Part shown: piece after piece, positions 1 to 5,629 of the stretch
Position numbering within the stretch: the first letter of the stretch is position 1
How the letters are laid out: each line of letters opens with the position of its first letter
Source of the DNA: Gammaproteobacteria bacterium
Lineage (GTDB): Bacteria > Pseudomonadota > Gammaproteobacteria > Enterobacterales > Kangiellaceae
Assembly: GCA_013372875.1 (NCBI GenBank)
Contig: JABXIW010000480.1
Span: forward strand, 1-8,139
Direction: 5' to 3'
DNA: 8,139 bases
Translations under genes and position numbers: made by a program
Notes under the pieces: model-generated
The model's database searches: none
What the model was told of the DNA's origin: nothing
The model's input: the letters and a program-made list of their open reading frames with translations, nothing else

Positions 1-459
1 AAAGATGAACTCAGCATGCTGGTAGAAATCGAATCAGGTCGTTGGGTAATTCTCTATTTTGGCTGCTTGCGTGAAGGTAAACGCTTCTCTGCCGCGCAAA
101 TCAACAGCTTGCGCTCGCATTTTTCTGTTCTTCAATCGCTGTGCCAACAGCATTGGAAACAAGCCGAGTTTAACTTATCAGAGCCCGTAGTTCGCCCAGA
201 CGCCTACACAGGCAATATGAAGGTTGCCATTGAGCAGGCGTTAAGCTCATTTGGCATAGAGTCACTGACTCGACGGGAGCAGGAAGTCGCTTCTCTCCTT
301 GCTCAAGGGTTTGATACTAAAGAAATTTCTGCGCATCTTCATCTTGTTCAAGGCACAGTAAAAAACCATCGAAAGCGCATCTATTCTCAGCTTAATGTTT
401 CATCGTTGAGTGAGCTGTTTCAATTGTTCCTCAACCACCTGATCATGCACTCAAAATAG
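1..459 (+). CDS. LuxR-family transcriptional regulator, C-terminal part (5' end outside window)
   Basis: The reading frame is open from base 1 with no stop upstream of the first Met (codon 6), so the gene is probably cut by the left edge and only about 152 codons are seen. The C-terminal third is a clear LuxR/GerE helix-turn-helix: it begins LTRREQEVASLLAQGF about 64 residues before the stop, then has KEISAHL and the recognition-helix stretch GTVKNHRKRIYSQLNV. The invariant Glu of the RREQE segment and the VK-H-R-IY-KL-type core are present. The portion before it (WVILYFGCLREGKRFSA and following) is an N-terminal sensory or linker domain that I cannot assign. There is no visible phospho-acceptor receiver domain, but the true N-terminus is missing. 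The protein should bind DNA as a dimer; its signal and targets are unknown. It ends 82 bp before tyrS in the same direction, so some read-through is possible. Confidence 0.85.
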   Translation, partial: KDELSMLVEIESGRWVILYFGCLREGKRFSAAQINSLRSHFSVLQSLCQQHWKQAEFNLSEPVVRPDAYTGNMKVAIEQALSSFGIESLTRREQEVASLLAQGFDTKEISAHLHLVQGTVKNHRKRIYSQLNVSSLSELFQLFLNHLIMHSK

Positions 460-464
460 AAAAC

Positions 465-480
465 TATCCCTTTAGGGATA
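465..480 (+). terminator. Small stem-loop after the luxR-type gene
   Basis: A 6-bp perfect inverted repeat TATCCC / GGGATA with a TTTA loop starts 5 bases after the stop codon. There is no clear T-run after it, so it is a weak terminator at best or a 3'-end stabilising hairpin. Confidence 0.3.
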
Positions 481-483
481 TAT

Positions 484-534
484 CGACAAAAGGTGTCGCG
501 TTTTAGTCTGAATACAACAACCACTAAAACAGAC
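484..534 (+). promoter_or_regulatory. tyrS leader with overlapping inverted repeats
   Basis: The 82-bp gap before tyrS contains CGACA/TGTCG (484-488 with 494-498), then an 8-bp perfect repeat GTTTTAGT/ACTAAAAC (500-507 with 523-530). Overlapping the latter is a competing pair GTCTG/CAGAC (506-510 with 530-534). The last two cannot form together, because they share bases. The 3' arms end only 7 to 11 bases before the ATG, where the ribosome would bind. This could be a folded leader that modulates tyrS expression, or a protein-binding dyad. No T-box hallmarks and no Tyr-rich leader peptide are visible. The function is an inference. Confidence 0.3.
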
Positions 535-541
535 AAAAAGA

Positions 542-1801
542 ATGACGACACCATTACTGCAAGATTTACAAGATCGTGGTTTGATTGCACAAGCCAGCGA
601 TTTGGAAGAAATTCAGACACTTCTCTCACAACCTCAAACCGTTTACTGCGGCTTCGATCCTACTGCAGGCAGCTTGCACATCGGCCACCTCGTGCCTTTG
701 ATTATGCTTAAGCGCTTTCAAGATGCCGGACACCAAGCCGTTGCCCTGATCGGTGGTGCAACGGGCATGATTGGCGACCCAAGCTTTAAAGCGACTGAGC
801 GCAGTCTGAACTCAGCAGAAATCGTCTCAGGCTGGGTTAACGATCTCTCAAACCAAATTCAACAGTTGATGAATCACCAATTGAGCAAGCCAATGATCAT
901 GGTGAACAACGCTGACTGGATGAGAGCAATCAATGTGATCGACTTCTTCCGCGATGTGGGTAAGCACTTCTCGATCAATACTATGATCAACCGAGAATCG
1001 GTAAAACAACGCCTGCAACGCCCTGACCAAGGTATCTCCTTCACCGAATTTAGCTACGCTCTGCTGCAATCGTACGATTTTGCCGAGCTAAACCGTCAAT
1101 ACGGTTGCCGTTTGCAAATCGGTGGCAATGACCAATGGGGGAACATCGTTAGCGGGATCGATTTAACTCGTCGTCAAAATGGTGAGCAAGTATTTGGCTT
1201 AACTCTGCCGCTGATCACCAAATCCGATGGCACCAAATTTGGCAAAACTGAAGGTGGTGCAGTATGGCTAGATCCTAGTAAGACCTCTCCTTACGCGTTC
1301 TACCAGTTCTGGCTTGGCGCAGAAGACGCCGACGTTTACCACTTCTTGCGTTACTACACATTCTTGAGCTGCGAAGAAATTGCCAGCATTGAAGCGCAAG
1401 ACCAAGCAAGCCAAGGTAAACCGCAAGCACAACGTATTCTCGCTGAGGAAATGACGCGATTTGTTCATGGCGAAGAAGGACTAGCTAGTGCCGAGCGCAT
1501 CACTCAAGCTTTATTCAGCGGTAATGTGCAACAACTGAGTTTGGGTGAATTAAAACAATTGGAGTTGGATGGTTTACCAAGCATTGAGAGCGCACAACAA
1601 GATTTGGTTGAGCTGTTGATTGAGTCGGGCTTAGCAAGCTCAAAGCGTGTTGCACGCGAACACATCAGCAACAACGCCATCAGTGTAAACGGAGAAAAAA
1701 TGTCGGCTGATAACCCGAGTTTGAGCTTCCCACTGTTCGATCAATACTGGTTACTGCAACGCGGTAAAAAGCACTTCTGCCTCGTAAAGCGTGCCGCGTA
1801 G
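542..1801 (+). CDS. tyrS: Tyrosyl-tRNA synthetase (TyrRS)
   Basis: This cytoplasmic class I aminoacyl-tRNA synthetase activates tyrosine with ATP and charges tRNA-Tyr. The 419 residues match the usual length of the bacterial enzyme (about 420). The Rossmann domain carries the HIGH signature (HIGH, residues 46-49, in [13 protein letters not shown]) and the KMSKS-equivalent KFGKT (232-236, in [12 protein letters not shown]). The tyrosine-pocket segments are also present: Tyr35, Tyr172, Asp179 in QSYDF, and [10 protein letters not shown] (192-201). The C-terminal S4 RNA-binding domain covers about 354-415, including [14 protein letters not shown] and ISVNGEK. All key residues are intact and the gene is complete. 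The start ATG is preceded only by an A-rich stretch with a poor Shine-Dalgarno match (AAAAAG), but the N-terminus aligns with the family there. It lies downstream of a LuxR-type gene and converges on a polyamine-binding-protein gene. Some vibrios carry two TyrRS genes; whether this is the only copy cannot be told from here. Confidence 0.97.
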   Translation: MTTPLLQDLQDRGLIAQASDLEEIQTLLSQPQTVYCGFDPTAGSLHIGHLVPLIMLKRFQDAGHQAVALIGGATGMIGDPSFKATERSLNSAEIVSGWVNDLSNQIQQLMNHQLSKPMIMVNNADWMRAINVIDFFRDVGKHFSINTMINRESVKQRLQRPDQGISFTEFSYALLQSYDFAELNRQYGCRLQIGGNDQWGNIVSGIDLTRRQNGEQVFGLTLPLITKSDGTKFGKTEGGAVWLDPSKTSPYAFYQFWLGAEDADVYHFLRYYTFLSCEEIASIEAQDQASQGKPQAQRILAEEMTRFVHGEEGLASAERITQALFSGNVQQLSLGELKQLELDGLPSIESAQQDLVELLIESGLASSKRVAREHISNNAISVNGEKMSADNPSLSFPLFDQYWLLQRGKKHFCLVKRAA

Positions 1802-1825
1802 CAACACTCGCAGTACAAAGCCTAT

Positions 1826-1861
1826 AAAAATTCCCCTCACCACTTTCGTGATGAGGGGAAT
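1826..1861 (-). terminator. Rho-independent terminator between convergent genes
   Basis: A perfect 10-bp inverted repeat ATTCCCCTCA (1830-1839) / TGAGGGGAAT (1852-1861) can be extended inside by CAC/GTG past one mismatch, leaving a TTTC loop. On the minus strand the stem is followed by TTTTT (1826-1830), the classical form for ending the substrate-binding-protein transcript. On the plus strand the tail is TCCAAACTTG, so it should end tyrS transcription less efficiently. It starts 29 bases after the tyrS stop. Confidence 0.85.
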
Positions 1862-1881
1862 CCAAACTTGAACGATTTTAA

Positions 1882-1895
1882 GCCTAACAATAGGC
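1882..1895 (-). terminator. Minor stem-loop just after the substrate-binding-protein gene
   Basis: GCCTA / TAGGC with a 4-base loop lies 11 bases downstream of the minus-strand stop and is followed on that strand by TTAAAATC. It is a weak hairpin, probably an auxiliary to the stronger terminator at 1826-1861. Confidence 0.3.
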
Positions 1896-1906
1896 AAAGA
1901 CGTCGC

Positions 1907-2941
1907 TTATTGCGTTCTTAAACGTTGCCAGTACTTTTCGTAAATCGCTAACGTTTCTGCGCCAACATCATTAATAAACTCGCCTTTTTTCATGTCTTCT
2001 GATGAAGGGAAAATAGTACGGTTGTTTTTCAACTCTTCTGGCAATTTGTCACGCCCAGCGTTCGTTGCCGACGCATAACCCAAACTGGTTACGATTTCCG
2101 CTTGGTTCTCTGATTGGTACATAAAGTTAATAAATTTATGCGCCAATGCTTTGTTTTTACTGCCAGACGGAATAGTGAAGTTGTCCATCCACAATACCGC
2201 GCCCTCTTCCGGCATCACGAACTTCAGCTCAGGCATTTCAACCTGCCCTTGGAATGCGTTACCGTTCCATTGCATGCCGACCGATGTTTCACCGGACACG
2301 TAAGGGACTTGAGGTGCATCTGAGTTGTACAGCAATACGTTATTTTTCAGTGCCACTAAAGAATCGAAAGCCTGTTTGATTTCTGCTTCGTCTTTTGTGT
2401 TCACGCTATGGCCATTTTTCTTCAGCGCCATACCGAACACATCGCGAACGTCATCAATCAGCATGACTTGTTGTTCGTATTGCGACTCCCATAAGTCAGC
2501 CCATTTTGTCACTGGTTGCTCAACCATGGATTCATTGTAGCTGATCCCGGTAATGCCCCAAATATAAGGCAGAGAGTAATCATTTTTCGGATCGTGCGCT
2601 TGGCCAAGTAAACCGTCCATTGTGTCTTGCATGTTTGGCACTTGAGCGTGATCTATTTTCGAAAGCAGCCCTTCTCGACCCATTTTTTCAATGAAGTACG
2701 CAGAAGCAAAAACCACATCGTAACCAGAACCTTTTAGCAATTTTAGCTTGGTGTACATTGATTCATTATTCTCAAAGGTCGAATAATTAATCGTAACGCC
2801 TTCTTGTTTTTCAAACGCTTTTAACGATGCTTCCGGCAAATAGCCACCCCATGCATAAACGTTCAACGTTTTGCTATCTGCATGAGCAAACATGCTGAGC
2901 ACAAGAGCACTCAGCCCCAATCCTTTGATGATTAATTTCAT
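1907..2941 (-). CDS. Periplasmic polyamine-type substrate-binding protein (PotD/PotF-like), without transporter genes beside it
   Basis: This 344-residue protein is of the spermidine/putrescine-binding family (type II periplasmic binding fold). Residues 1-21 form a Sec signal peptide (basic start, hydrophobic GLGLSALVLSMF, cleavage after AHA), so the mature protein is periplasmic. Compared from memory with E. coli PotD, most of the polyamine-pocket residues are kept: Trp31 and Tyr34 (YAWGGYLP), Ser80 and Tyr82, Asp164 with Asp167 in place of Glu, Trp225 (MQWNGNAF), Trp251 and Asp253 (LWMDNF), and Tyr289. Two positions differ: Thr35 of PotD is Gly32, and Gln327 is Ile323 (GEFINDVG). So it likely binds a polyamine, though perhaps a different one from E. 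coli PotD. Its neighbours are tyrS and a small unknown gene, with no permease or ATPase. It may feed a transporter encoded elsewhere, or act as a ligand sensor like NspS of V. cholerae, which pairs with MbaA. The Shine-Dalgarno is weak (GGA about 11 bases upstream), but the signal peptide supports this start. Confidence 0.92.
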   Translation of the reverse strand: MKLIIKGLGLSALVLSMFAHADSKTLNVYAWGGYLPEASLKAFEKQEGVTINYSTFENNESMYTKLKLLKGSGYDVVFASAYFIEKMGREGLLSKIDHAQVPNMQDTMDGLLGQAHDPKNDYSLPYIWGITGISYNESMVEQPVTKWADLWESQYEQQVMLIDDVRDVFGMALKKNGHSVNTKDEAEIKQAFDSLVALKNNVLLYNSDAPQVPYVSGETSVGMQWNGNAFQGQVEMPELKFVMPEEGAVLWMDNFTIPSGSKNKALAHKFINFMYQSENQAEIVTSLGYASATNAGRDKLPEELKNNRTIFPSSEDMKKGEFINDVGAETLAIYEKYWQRLRTQ

Positions 2942-2993
2942 GGTATGCGATCCAACCAGTCCAGCGACGCGCTGGGATTCGGGTGCATAATTA

Positions 2994-3006
2994 GGTAATT
3001 GTTACC
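2994..3006 (-). promoter_or_regulatory. Short dyad in the promoter region of the substrate-binding-protein gene
   Basis: GGTAA-TTG-TTACC is a perfect 5-bp dyad located 53 bases upstream of the minus-strand ATG. It sits at the edge of a very AT-rich stretch (about 3000-3070) that could hold the promoter. On the minus strand a TAATTA -10-like element lies directly downstream of it, at 2988-2993. An operator is plausible but unproven; short dyads occur by chance in AT-rich DNA. Confidence 0.25.
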
Positions 3007-3078
3007 CAATTGAAAGAAAATTTAATTAATCTTTAACAACAAAAATATTTATCGAATTTATAAAATTAATGCGCGTTT

Positions 3079-3438
3079 TTAATCGCGACTGTGCATACCA
3101 AAATGATGAGACATTCCATCTTCCATTCGACCACCTTTCCAGCCACCAGCACCGAATAAATGAAGCACATCTTGAGCGGTATAATCGACACCAGCGAAGA
3201 AGTCATGCGCTACATCAGAGCGGATGGCTTGCAACTCTGGTTGATTTTCCAAATCAAGATCTTGCGGATTCGCATACAACGCCAACGCAATTTTTTGTTG
3301 GCACGTGCTTAACTCGCTGGTGCTCGTCTTTACCTGACCGACGGAAAAGTACTCACGACTGCCGTATCCCACCATCAATCTGGTACTCATAAGCTTAATC
3401 ACTTTCTTAATGCGGCGACGTTGTATAAATCTCAACAT
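3079..3438 (-). CDS. Small conserved-looking protein of unknown function, basic N-terminus and Gly/Met/His-rich C-terminus
   Basis: The chosen start gives 119 residues. A near-ideal Shine-Dalgarno (AAGGA, 7 bases before ATG) decides this start; an upstream in-frame Met at 3492 would add 18 residues but lacks such a site. The N-terminus is strongly basic (MLRFIQRRRIKKVIK), followed by a segment with YGSREYFSVGQV, a helical middle (QKIALALYANPQDLDL) and a stretch with DVAHDFFAGVDYTAQDVLHLFG. The C-terminal tail is rich in Gly, Met and His (GGWKGGRMEDGMSHHFGMH). There is no signal peptide or membrane segment, so it is probably cytoplasmic. I recall similar small Vibrio proteins in an uncharacterised DUF family, possibly DUF6559, but cannot confirm this. 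It is divergent from lysR and 137 bp upstream of the substrate-binding-protein gene in the same direction. No function is assigned. Confidence 0.8.
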   Translation of the reverse strand: MLRFIQRRRIKKVIKLMSTRLMVGYGSREYFSVGQVKTSTSELSTCQQKIALALYANPQDLDLENQPELQAIRSDVAHDFFAGVDYTAQDVLHLFGAGGWKGGRMEDGMSHHFGMHSRD

Positions 3439-3469
3439 GTTGAAGTCCTTATTTATATTTCGGTAATTA

Positions 3470-3497
3470 ATAATAAGTTTTGTACACCACACATCAA
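3470..3497 (-). promoter_or_regulatory. Putative sigma-70 promoter of the small unknown gene
   Basis: On the minus strand TTGATG (-35, bases 3492-3497) and TATTAT (-10, bases 3470-3475) are 16 bases apart. They match the consensus at 4/6 and 5/6. The -10 is 31 bases upstream of the ATG, giving a short leader with the Shine-Dalgarno site. The palindrome at 3499-3508 abuts the -35 element. Confidence 0.45.
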
Positions 3498-3498
3498 T

Positions 3499-3537
3499 AC
3501 TCTAGAGTGTCAGGGTTTAGCACGGCACTCAAAGAGT
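3499..3537. promoter_or_regulatory. Two related dyads in the divergent lysR / small-gene promoter region
   Basis: ACTCTAGAGT (3499-3508) is a perfect 10-bp palindrome. ACTC-AAA-GAGT (3527-3537) is a second dyad. With flanks, the first reads ATACTC-TA-GAGTG, and the reverse complement of the second reads ATACTC-TTT-GAGTG, so they are two copies of one motif in opposite orientation, 28 bp centre to centre. The first overlaps a possible lysR -10 (TAGAGT, 3503-3508, with TTGTAC at 3480-3485) and abuts the -35 of the divergent gene. The second lies just before the lysR Shine-Dalgarno. The arrangement fits an operator pair for autoregulation, for example by the LysR protein itself; the binder is an inference. 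Confidence 0.45.
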
Positions 3538-3550
3538 ATGGAGTTCAAGA

Positions 3551-4432
3551 GTGAAAATTGACGATCTAAAACTGTTCACCAAAGTCGTCCAACTTGGCAG
3601 CTTTACAGCGGCAGCCAATGCTTTGGACTTACCAAGAGCAAATGTAAGTCGACGCATTGGAGAACTGGAACGTTACCTCGGAACGCAACTTTTTCACCGC
3701 ACCACTCGCAGCCTTTCGCTGACAAACAAAGGCGATGCCTACTACCAAGATCTACAAAAAGTACTCACCTTGCTTGATTCGGCAAACCAGCAAGCCAGTA
3801 ACGAAAACATCGAGGTCAGAGGCAAAATCAAACTTGGCCTTCTGCCAGAAACCTATGAACATCTTCAACCCATTTTGTTTGAATTTCAGGATCAATACCC
3901 GCAGGTTGAACTCGACATTCGCAATATCAACAATGGCTTTATTGATATGTTTCAGCAGGGGTTGGACATCGCGCTGCACGGCGGCATGCTGTTTGATTCA
4001 GATATTGTCGCGAGAAAGATCTTAACACTAGACCGATGTGTCGTTGCCTCACCGAACTATCTTCAAACTCACGGCACGCCCGCCACATTAGAAGAGTTGA
4101 GCGATCATCAGTGCATTTGTTTTCGTTGGCCAAATGGCAATGTCGACAACCTTTGGCATTTTCAGGAACAAAATGTAGCACTCAAACCAAAACTCATTTC
4201 CAACAACATCGGCTTTATTAAAAGCTCCACAGTGCTTGACCGCGGCATCAGTTATATCCCAAAACTGTTGGTAAAAAATGAGCTCGAATCCGGTGCATTG
4301 GTGCAAGTATTGTCTCAATATGCTGTCACGGAAGAAACGGGGTGGTTACTCTATCCTCAACCGAAAACGCTGAACCAAGCTAGCCGGTTACTTATTGAAC
4401 ATTTGTGCAATAAAATCCCAAAACTTTTGTAG
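3551..4432 (+). CDS. LysR-family transcriptional regulator, probable regulator of the downstream RND pump
   Basis: This is a full-length (293 residues) LysR-type regulator. Residues 1-60 form the winged helix-turn-helix: LKLFTKVVQLGSFTAAANAL, then the recognition helix in LPRANVSRRIGELE, then LGTQLFHRTTRSLSLT. A linker helix follows (about 61-90), then the effector-binding domain (about 91-293), which has typical features such as the QQGLDIALHGG segment and SPNYLQTHGTP. It resembles the CrgA-like subgroup of LysR proteins. The start is GTG, chosen because of a GGAG Shine-Dalgarno at 3540-3543 with 7-base spacing and the standard N-terminus. It is transcribed in the same direction as the adaptor/pump genes 104 bp downstream and divergently from a small unknown gene. 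LysR proteins usually regulate a neighbour and themselves, so control of the pump is the first hypothesis. The inducer is unknown. Confidence 0.93.
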   Translation: MKIDDLKLFTKVVQLGSFTAAANALDLPRANVSRRIGELERYLGTQLFHRTTRSLSLTNKGDAYYQDLQKVLTLLDSANQQASNENIEVRGKIKLGLLPETYEHLQPILFEFQDQYPQVELDIRNINNGFIDMFQQGLDIALHGGMLFDSDIVARKILTLDRCVVASPNYLQTHGTPATLEELSDHQCICFRWPNGNVDNLWHFQEQNVALKPKLISNNIGFIKSSTVLDRGISYIPKLLVKNELESGALVQVLSQYAVTEETGWLLYPQPKTLNQASRLLIEHLCNKIPKLL

Positions 4433-4443
4433 TTTGCATTTAT

Positions 4444-4462
4444 TGTCATAAAATTTGTGACA
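4444..4462. promoter_or_regulatory. Inverted repeat TGTCA-N9-TGACA between lysR and the adaptor gene
   Basis: A 5-bp dyad with 9 A/T-rich spacer bases starts 11 bases after the lysR stop. It overlaps possible -35-like hexamers (TTGTCA, TTGTGA). It might be part of the pump promoter or a regulator half-site pair, but it is short. Confidence 0.25.
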
Positions 4463-4465
4463 TTG

Positions 4466-4485
4466 AATCATGCGCACGCATGATT
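4466..4485. promoter_or_regulatory. 20-bp near-perfect palindrome upstream of the adaptor gene, candidate operator
   Basis: AATCATGCG-CA-CGCATGATT has two 9-bp arms matching perfectly around a 2-base centre. It starts 33 bases after the lysR stop and ends 51 bases before the adaptor ATG. No T-run follows on either strand, so it is not a classical terminator. A dimeric repressor or activator site is the best reading. A poor promoter (TTGTGA at 4455-4460, CATGAT at 4479-4484, 18-bp spacing) would run through it. Confidence 0.5.
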
Positions 4486-4504
4486 ATCTGAACATCTGTG
4501 AATT

Positions 4505-4538
4505 ATAAGATGGCGCCGAAATTATGGAGCCATCTTAT
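4505..4538 (+). promoter_or_regulatory. Inverted repeat covering the adaptor gene's ribosome-binding site and start codon
   Basis: ATAAGATGGC (4505-4514) and GCCATCTTAT (4529-4538) are perfect 10-bp complements separated by 14 bases. The Shine-Dalgarno GGAG (4526-4529) lies at the end of the loop with its last G in the stem, and the A and U of the ATG start (4537-4539) are paired. In RNA this hairpin would limit access to the start site, so translational control or an RNA-level switch is possible. It could instead be a DNA operator. Confidence 0.5.
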
Positions 4539-5619
4539 GAATCATCAAATCAAAACCGCTGCGCTGAGCACTATCGCGCTCTCTCTACTCGGCTGTAATC
4601 AAGCTCAACCTCAGGTTGAGGAGCCAAGCGCATCCAGACCCGTTCAAGTGATTGAAGTCAACGAAAGGAATGAAGAACTCAATAAATCATTCAGCGGGAT
4701 CGTAAAAGCAAAAGAAACCGCCTCACTCTCTTTTCGTGTACCCGGCACCGTGGAAAGCGTGTTCGTAAATAAAGGCAGCGTGGTAGAAAAAGGCCAAGTC
4801 ATTGCCACGCTGGACAAGCACGACTACCAAGTCTCACTAGAAGAATTACAAGCGCGCATGTTAGAAGCGCAATCAGCCCACAAACTCGCGAAAGCCGAGT
4901 TAAAGCGCGTAAAACAAGCGACTTCTGATGATGCCATTGCCAGCGTAAACTTAGACCGAGCCATCAGCAGCTACGAACGTAGCCTCTCTGCCGTCAAAGT
5001 GGTTGAGAAAAACATCCAACGTGCAAAAGATGCCCTACGTTACACCACTCTACGTGCACCATTCACTGGCATTGTTGCCGACGTTTCTGTTGATCCACAT
5101 GAGCAAACCTTGCCGGGCGGCAGTGTTGTGTCAATTCAGCAAGAAGGCAGCTGGGAAGTGGACATCGACGTGCCGGAAAATATGATTGCGCAATTCACAC
5201 TAGGTCAGCCAGCATCGTTGACTTGGTATGATTCGGAGCAATCCTACCGAGCAACCGTGGCAGAAATCGCGCCGAAGAAGCACCTGCTCAAACAAACCTA
5301 TACCGTCACGCTAGACATCGATTCGATTTCCAGTGCGCTATTCAACGGTAAAGCAGTCACGGTTAATACCGCGCTCAACACCAGTCACTCAAGCCATTGC
5401 TTTCCTTACTCTGCAATTTTGGGTGAGAAACAAACTCTGCACGTGAATGTGGTTCGTGATGCGGTTATTCATTCAGAGCCGGTCAACCTTGACTCTATCG
5501 ACGCATACCAAGCATGTGTGACCGGAAGTTTTGAGCAAGGCGATTATGTGGTGATCAGCGGTAGCCATTATCTGAGCGAGGGCGATGCCGCCCCAAACCT
5601 GACCATCAAGACGTTGTAG
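4537..5619 (+). CDS. RND efflux periplasmic adaptor (membrane-fusion protein), lipoprotein
   Basis: This 360-residue adaptor links an RND inner-membrane pump to an outer-membrane channel. The start is ATG 4537, with GGAG 7 bases upstream; in-frame GTG 4498 and ATG 4510 lack such a site and would spoil the signal peptide. Residues 1-20 form a lipoprotein signal with lipobox LLGC, lipidated at Cys20. Next come the first lipoyl half (about 64-95, RVPGTVESVFVNKGSVVEKG), a short coiled-coil hairpin (about 98-158), the second lipoyl half (about 160-190, TLRAPFTGIVADV), a beta-barrel (about 195-275) and a membrane-proximal C-terminal domain. All domains of the HlyD/AcrA-type family are present and the length is typical. 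The gene precedes the pump by only 10 bp and they are surely co-transcribed. The substrate cannot be deduced. Confidence 0.93.
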   Translation: MNHQIKTAALSTIALSLLGCNQAQPQVEEPSASRPVQVIEVNERNEELNKSFSGIVKAKETASLSFRVPGTVESVFVNKGSVVEKGQVIATLDKHDYQVSLEELQARMLEAQSAHKLAKAELKRVKQATSDDAIASVNLDRAISSYERSLSAVKVVEKNIQRAKDALRYTTLRAPFTGIVADVSVDPHEQTLPGGSVVSIQQEGSWEVDIDVPENMIAQFTLGQPASLTWYDSEQSYRATVAEIAPKKHLLKQTYTVTLDIDSISSALFNGKAVTVNTALNTSHSSHCFPYSAILGEKQTLHVNVVRDAVIHSEPVNLDSIDAYQACVTGSFEQGDYVVISGSHYLSEGDAAPNLTIKTL

Positions 5620-5629
5620 GTGCGAATCC

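Noticed and set aside
460..541. T-box riboswitch before tyrS
   Set aside because: The leader is only 82 bp, lacks the T-box consensus, and T-boxes are mainly found in Gram-positive bacteria.
493..711. Plus-strand ORF overlapping the tyrS start in another frame, as a possible leader peptide
   Set aside because: Most of it is a shadow of tyrS; the translated part before tyrS is Thr/Lys-rich with no Tyr codons.
3439..3492. N-terminal extension of the small minus-strand gene to the Met at 3492
   Set aside because: The internal ATG at 3436-3438 has AAGGA at ideal spacing, and the putative promoter -10 (3470-3475) would fall inside the extension.
3538..3561. Seven-codon ORF (MEFKSEN) overlapping the lysR GTG start, as a possible translational coupler
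   Set aside because: It has no ribosome-binding site of its own and is too short to distinguish from chance.
4466..4485. The 20-bp palindrome as the intrinsic terminator of lysR
   Set aside because: Neither strand has a T-run after the stem, and the 2-base centre makes a strained hairpin; an operator fits better.
4498..4536. Earlier starts of the adaptor gene (GTG 4498, ATG 4510)
   Set aside because: They lack a Shine-Dalgarno and would put 9-13 extra residues before a good lipoprotein signal peptide; ATG 4537 has GGAG at 7 bases.
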